A stretch of DNA of 31,137 bases from a virus, in IMG/VR virus record IMGVR_UViG_3300027852_000130, positions 1 to 31,137 of that record; one strand, 5' to 3'. This document shows, in pieces, positions 29,899 through 31,137 of the stretch; position 1 is the first letter of the stretch; every line of letters begins with the position of its first letter. The position numbers were made by a program, and so were the translations under genes. A model generated the notes under the pieces. That model was not told the DNA's origin, made no database searches, and saw only the letters and a program-made list of their open reading frames with translations.

Positions 29899-30509
29899 GT
29901 ATGACGGGCATCACCGGATTGATCCAGGGCGCTGGCCGCGCCGTCACTGGCGTGGCGGGCGCATTCATCCCGAATGCCGAGGCTGCGGACGCCCGCGCGG
30001 CGGATGCGCGCGCGGGCGCGCTGGCGCAATTCGCCGCGGAGTTTCAGCCGCAGCGCAGCTGGTTCGACGCGGTGATCGACGGTGTGAACCGCATTCCCCG
30101 CCCTGCGATGGCGCTGGGAACCATCGGGCTGTTCGCGTGGGCGATGACCGACCCGATCGGCTTCGCCGCCCGAATGCAGGGTGTGGCGTTGATCCCTGAG
30201 CCGATGTGGTGGCTGATGGGCGCGATCGTCGGATTCTATTTCGGGGCGCGTGAGCTGAGCCATAGCAGGGCGCGCGCGACCATCGACCCCGCGCAGGTCG
30301 AGGCGGCAGCGGACAGCATTGCGCGGATCACCGCGATTGGCGCGCGGCAGGATGATGTCGAGCATGTCCAGGCCACGTACCTGACGCCCGGCGCGGCGGA
30401 GGGTGCGGATCCCCAGCTTGATCTGGAGGCGGTCAGCGATGTGAATCCTGAGCTTGCGGAATTGCTGACGCGGGCGCGTGATTTCGAGGCGGGGCGGGGG
30501 AATGGCTGA
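29889..30509 (+). CDS. 3TM-type holin
   Basis: A 206-residue protein matching the holin_3TMs type. An amphipathic N-terminus is followed by hydrophobic helices at about 70-90 (MALGTIGLFAWAMTDPI) and 102-118 (MWWLMGAIVGFYFGARE), then a long helical cytoplasmic tail. AGGAGGG at 29875-29881 precedes the ATG. The gene overlaps the endolysin end by ten bases. It probably makes the membrane hole that frees the endolysin. Confidence 0.8.
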   Translation: MALSMTGITGLIQGAGRAVTGVAGAFIPNAEAADARAADARAGALAQFAAEFQPQRSWFDAVIDGVNRIPRPAMALGTIGLFAWAMTDPIGFAARMQGVALIPEPMWWLMGAIVGFYFGARELSHSRARATIDPAQVEAAADSIARITAIGARQDDVEHVQATYLTPGAAEGADPQLDLEAVSDVNPELAELLTRARDFEAGRGNG

Positions 30510-30521
30510 CTGGCCTGTAGC

Positions 30522-30812
30522 TCAAGTCAAATCGAAATAGCTCAATGCTCCCATGTCGCGCGCACTCTTGTGGTGCGCTTTCACCAGAGCCAGCGCCTCC
30601 TCTATTGTGTCGCACCTGCCCCGGTCAGGTCGGGGGTGAGGTATCCATCTGATTTGCCACGTCCACATCTCATCGGTATCGATCCACACCCTCCCGATAC
30701 ATTGACTGCGCCAATGTAGCGTCCAGCTATCTGCCCCTGCTCTGCGAAGGCGATAGGGGCTATCCCTGTATATTTGAAATGCTTTCCGCATATGAAGACA
30801 TATGCAGAACAT
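30522..30812 (-). CDS. small hypothetical protein, alphaproteobacterial W-x-W type
   Basis: A 96-residue protein convergent with the holin gene. The middle (GRVWIDTDEMWTWQIRWI) and the following R-G-x-x-D-T-x-E-E-A segment match a pattern I know from common small uncharacterised alphaproteobacterial proteins. The start at 30812 has a weak GAGAA ribosome-binding site; an ATG at 30791 would place an 18-bp palindrome across the start. It may be an accessory gene expressed apart from the late operon. Confidence 0.6.
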   Translation of the reverse strand: MFCICLHMRKAFQIYRDSPYRLRRAGADSWTLHWRSQCIGRVWIDTDEMWTWQIRWIPHPRPDRGRCDTIEEALALVKAHHKSARDMGALSYFDLT

Positions 30813-30819
30813 CTGTTCT
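30788..30819. promoter_or_regulatory. paired palindromes near the minus-strand gene start
   Basis: GCATATG-AAGA-CATATGC (30788-30805) is a perfect inverted repeat. It is followed at once by AGAACA-TC-TGTTCT (30806-30819), a second one. A third CATATG is at 30828-30833. Two adjacent palindromes at a gene start suggest an operator. Confidence 0.4.
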
Positions 30820-30961
30820 CATGCAATCATATGCGCGGGGGCAAATGGGCGCACCAACGCCCCTCACCATGCGGCAGATGCCAACCGCCCGCACCGACCG
30901 GCCACAAGTATCGATCGCCCGCGACCCCGAAGGGCAGGGCCATATTTGCCTGACTAGATTA

Positions 30962-31030
30962 ATGAATGATTACCAGAAAGTTCGCCCTGCTGCGCCTGTA
31001 GCGCCGTGGCTTGGGGGCAAAAAGGTGGTA
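30962..31030 (+). pseudogene. DNA adenine methylase (D12 class), broken by an insertion sequence
   Basis: The frame starts MNDYQKVRPAAPVAPWLGGKK. P-V-A-P-W-L-G-G-K is the opening motif of phage D12-class DNA adenine methylases, where it begins AdoMet binding. After GGKK the family sequence stops, and the frame runs into a segment that encodes a transposase end on the other strand. The gene therefore looks cut about 21 codons in, at about 31025. The remaining part would lie beyond the insertion, outside the window. Confidence 0.6.
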
Positions 31031-31137
31031 GTGTCTCAGTTTGAACTATCTTTTTTCTTATATGGCCCGCGCTTCTTAGGCGCAGGTGAGCGAGCATCCA
31101 TCAGCCCAACGATCCAATCCATGTCGTGCAGAGTGTC
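31027..31137. mobile_element. right part unseen: end of an insertion sequence
   Basis: The element appears to begin near GGTAGTGTCTCAG (31027 onward), directly after the truncated methylase, and runs off the window. The base composition changes here (a run of T at 31051-31058). The family cannot be set from one end; target duplication and the other inverted repeat lie outside. Confidence 0.55.
31036..31137 (-). CDS. transposase C-terminus, partial
   Basis: The last 33 codons of a minus-strand gene are visible. They read D-W-I-V-G-L-M-D-A-R followed by PAPKKRGPYKKKDSSN and a TGA stop. A K-R-G-P-Y-K-K basic tail after an acidic helix is typical of several insertion sequence transposases. The stop lies only about nine bases from the apparent element end, also typical. 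The IS family is uncertain. Confidence 0.55.
   Translation of the reverse strand, partial: DTLHDMDWIVGLMDARSPAPKKRGPYKKKDSSN

Noticed and set aside
1-31137. integrase, attachment sites or type VI secretion cluster
   Set aside because: I saw no tyrosine or serine recombinase, no repeated core at the edges, and only the isolated VasI-like gene.

Overview
The window is most of a lambda-type siphophage genome, almost certainly a prophage. High GC, the codon pattern and the phage families present (DUF6441- and DUF6950-like tail proteins, the GH108 endolysin, the 3TM-type holin) point to an alphaproteobacterial host, probably Rhodobacteraceae. No integrase, attachment site, tRNA, rRNA or CRISPR array is visible. 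The left edge cuts a phage operon and the right edge cuts an insertion sequence, so neither prophage end is in view.

Region 1 (1-2303) is an immunity and early-left region laid out like lambda. A small HTH repressor (1534-1980, minus) sits between two clusters of a palindromic operator, TGYGCA-N4-TGYGCA (1461-1512 and 2031-2064). To its left is a minus-strand operon of six small genes, each overlapping the next by ATGA. To its right is a Cro-like protein (2088-2303, plus). Region 2 (2304-4506) mixes a plus-strand HTH regulator with two single minus-strand cassettes of moron type: a VasI/TagO-like secreted protein and a WYL-TerB-like protein. It ends in a strong intrinsic terminator (4457-4491).

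Region 3 (4507-7393) is a tightly coupled plus-strand operon: a small membrane protein, an HD phosphohydrolase, an adenine DNA methyltransferase, a probable winged-helix protein and two accessory proteins. No helicase, primase or polymerase is seen. An AT-rich regulatory island with seven CGTRA cores (7427-7494) follows. Next come an unknown gene and a phage NusG-like protein. This paralogue lies where lambda keeps its Q antiterminator, and a consensus -35 box overlaps its stop codon.

Region 4 (9058-28567) is the structural operon in lambda order: terminase small and large subunits, gpW, portal, capsid protease with a nested scaffold, gpD, gpE (341 residues), gpFI, gpFII, gpZ-like, gpU-like, gpV, gpG/gpGT, tape measure, M, L and K position proteins, gpJ-like hub, and a tailspike with an SGNH esterase domain. 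The G-T overlap carries a complete -1 frameshift signal: GGGAAAC in the correct frame, a 6-nt spacer and a hairpin.

Region 5 (28567-31137) holds a lysis cassette (two membrane proteins, a GH108 muramidase, a 3TM holin), a small minus-strand gene, and the first codons of a phage DNA adenine methylase that appears to be broken by an insertion sequence running off the window.
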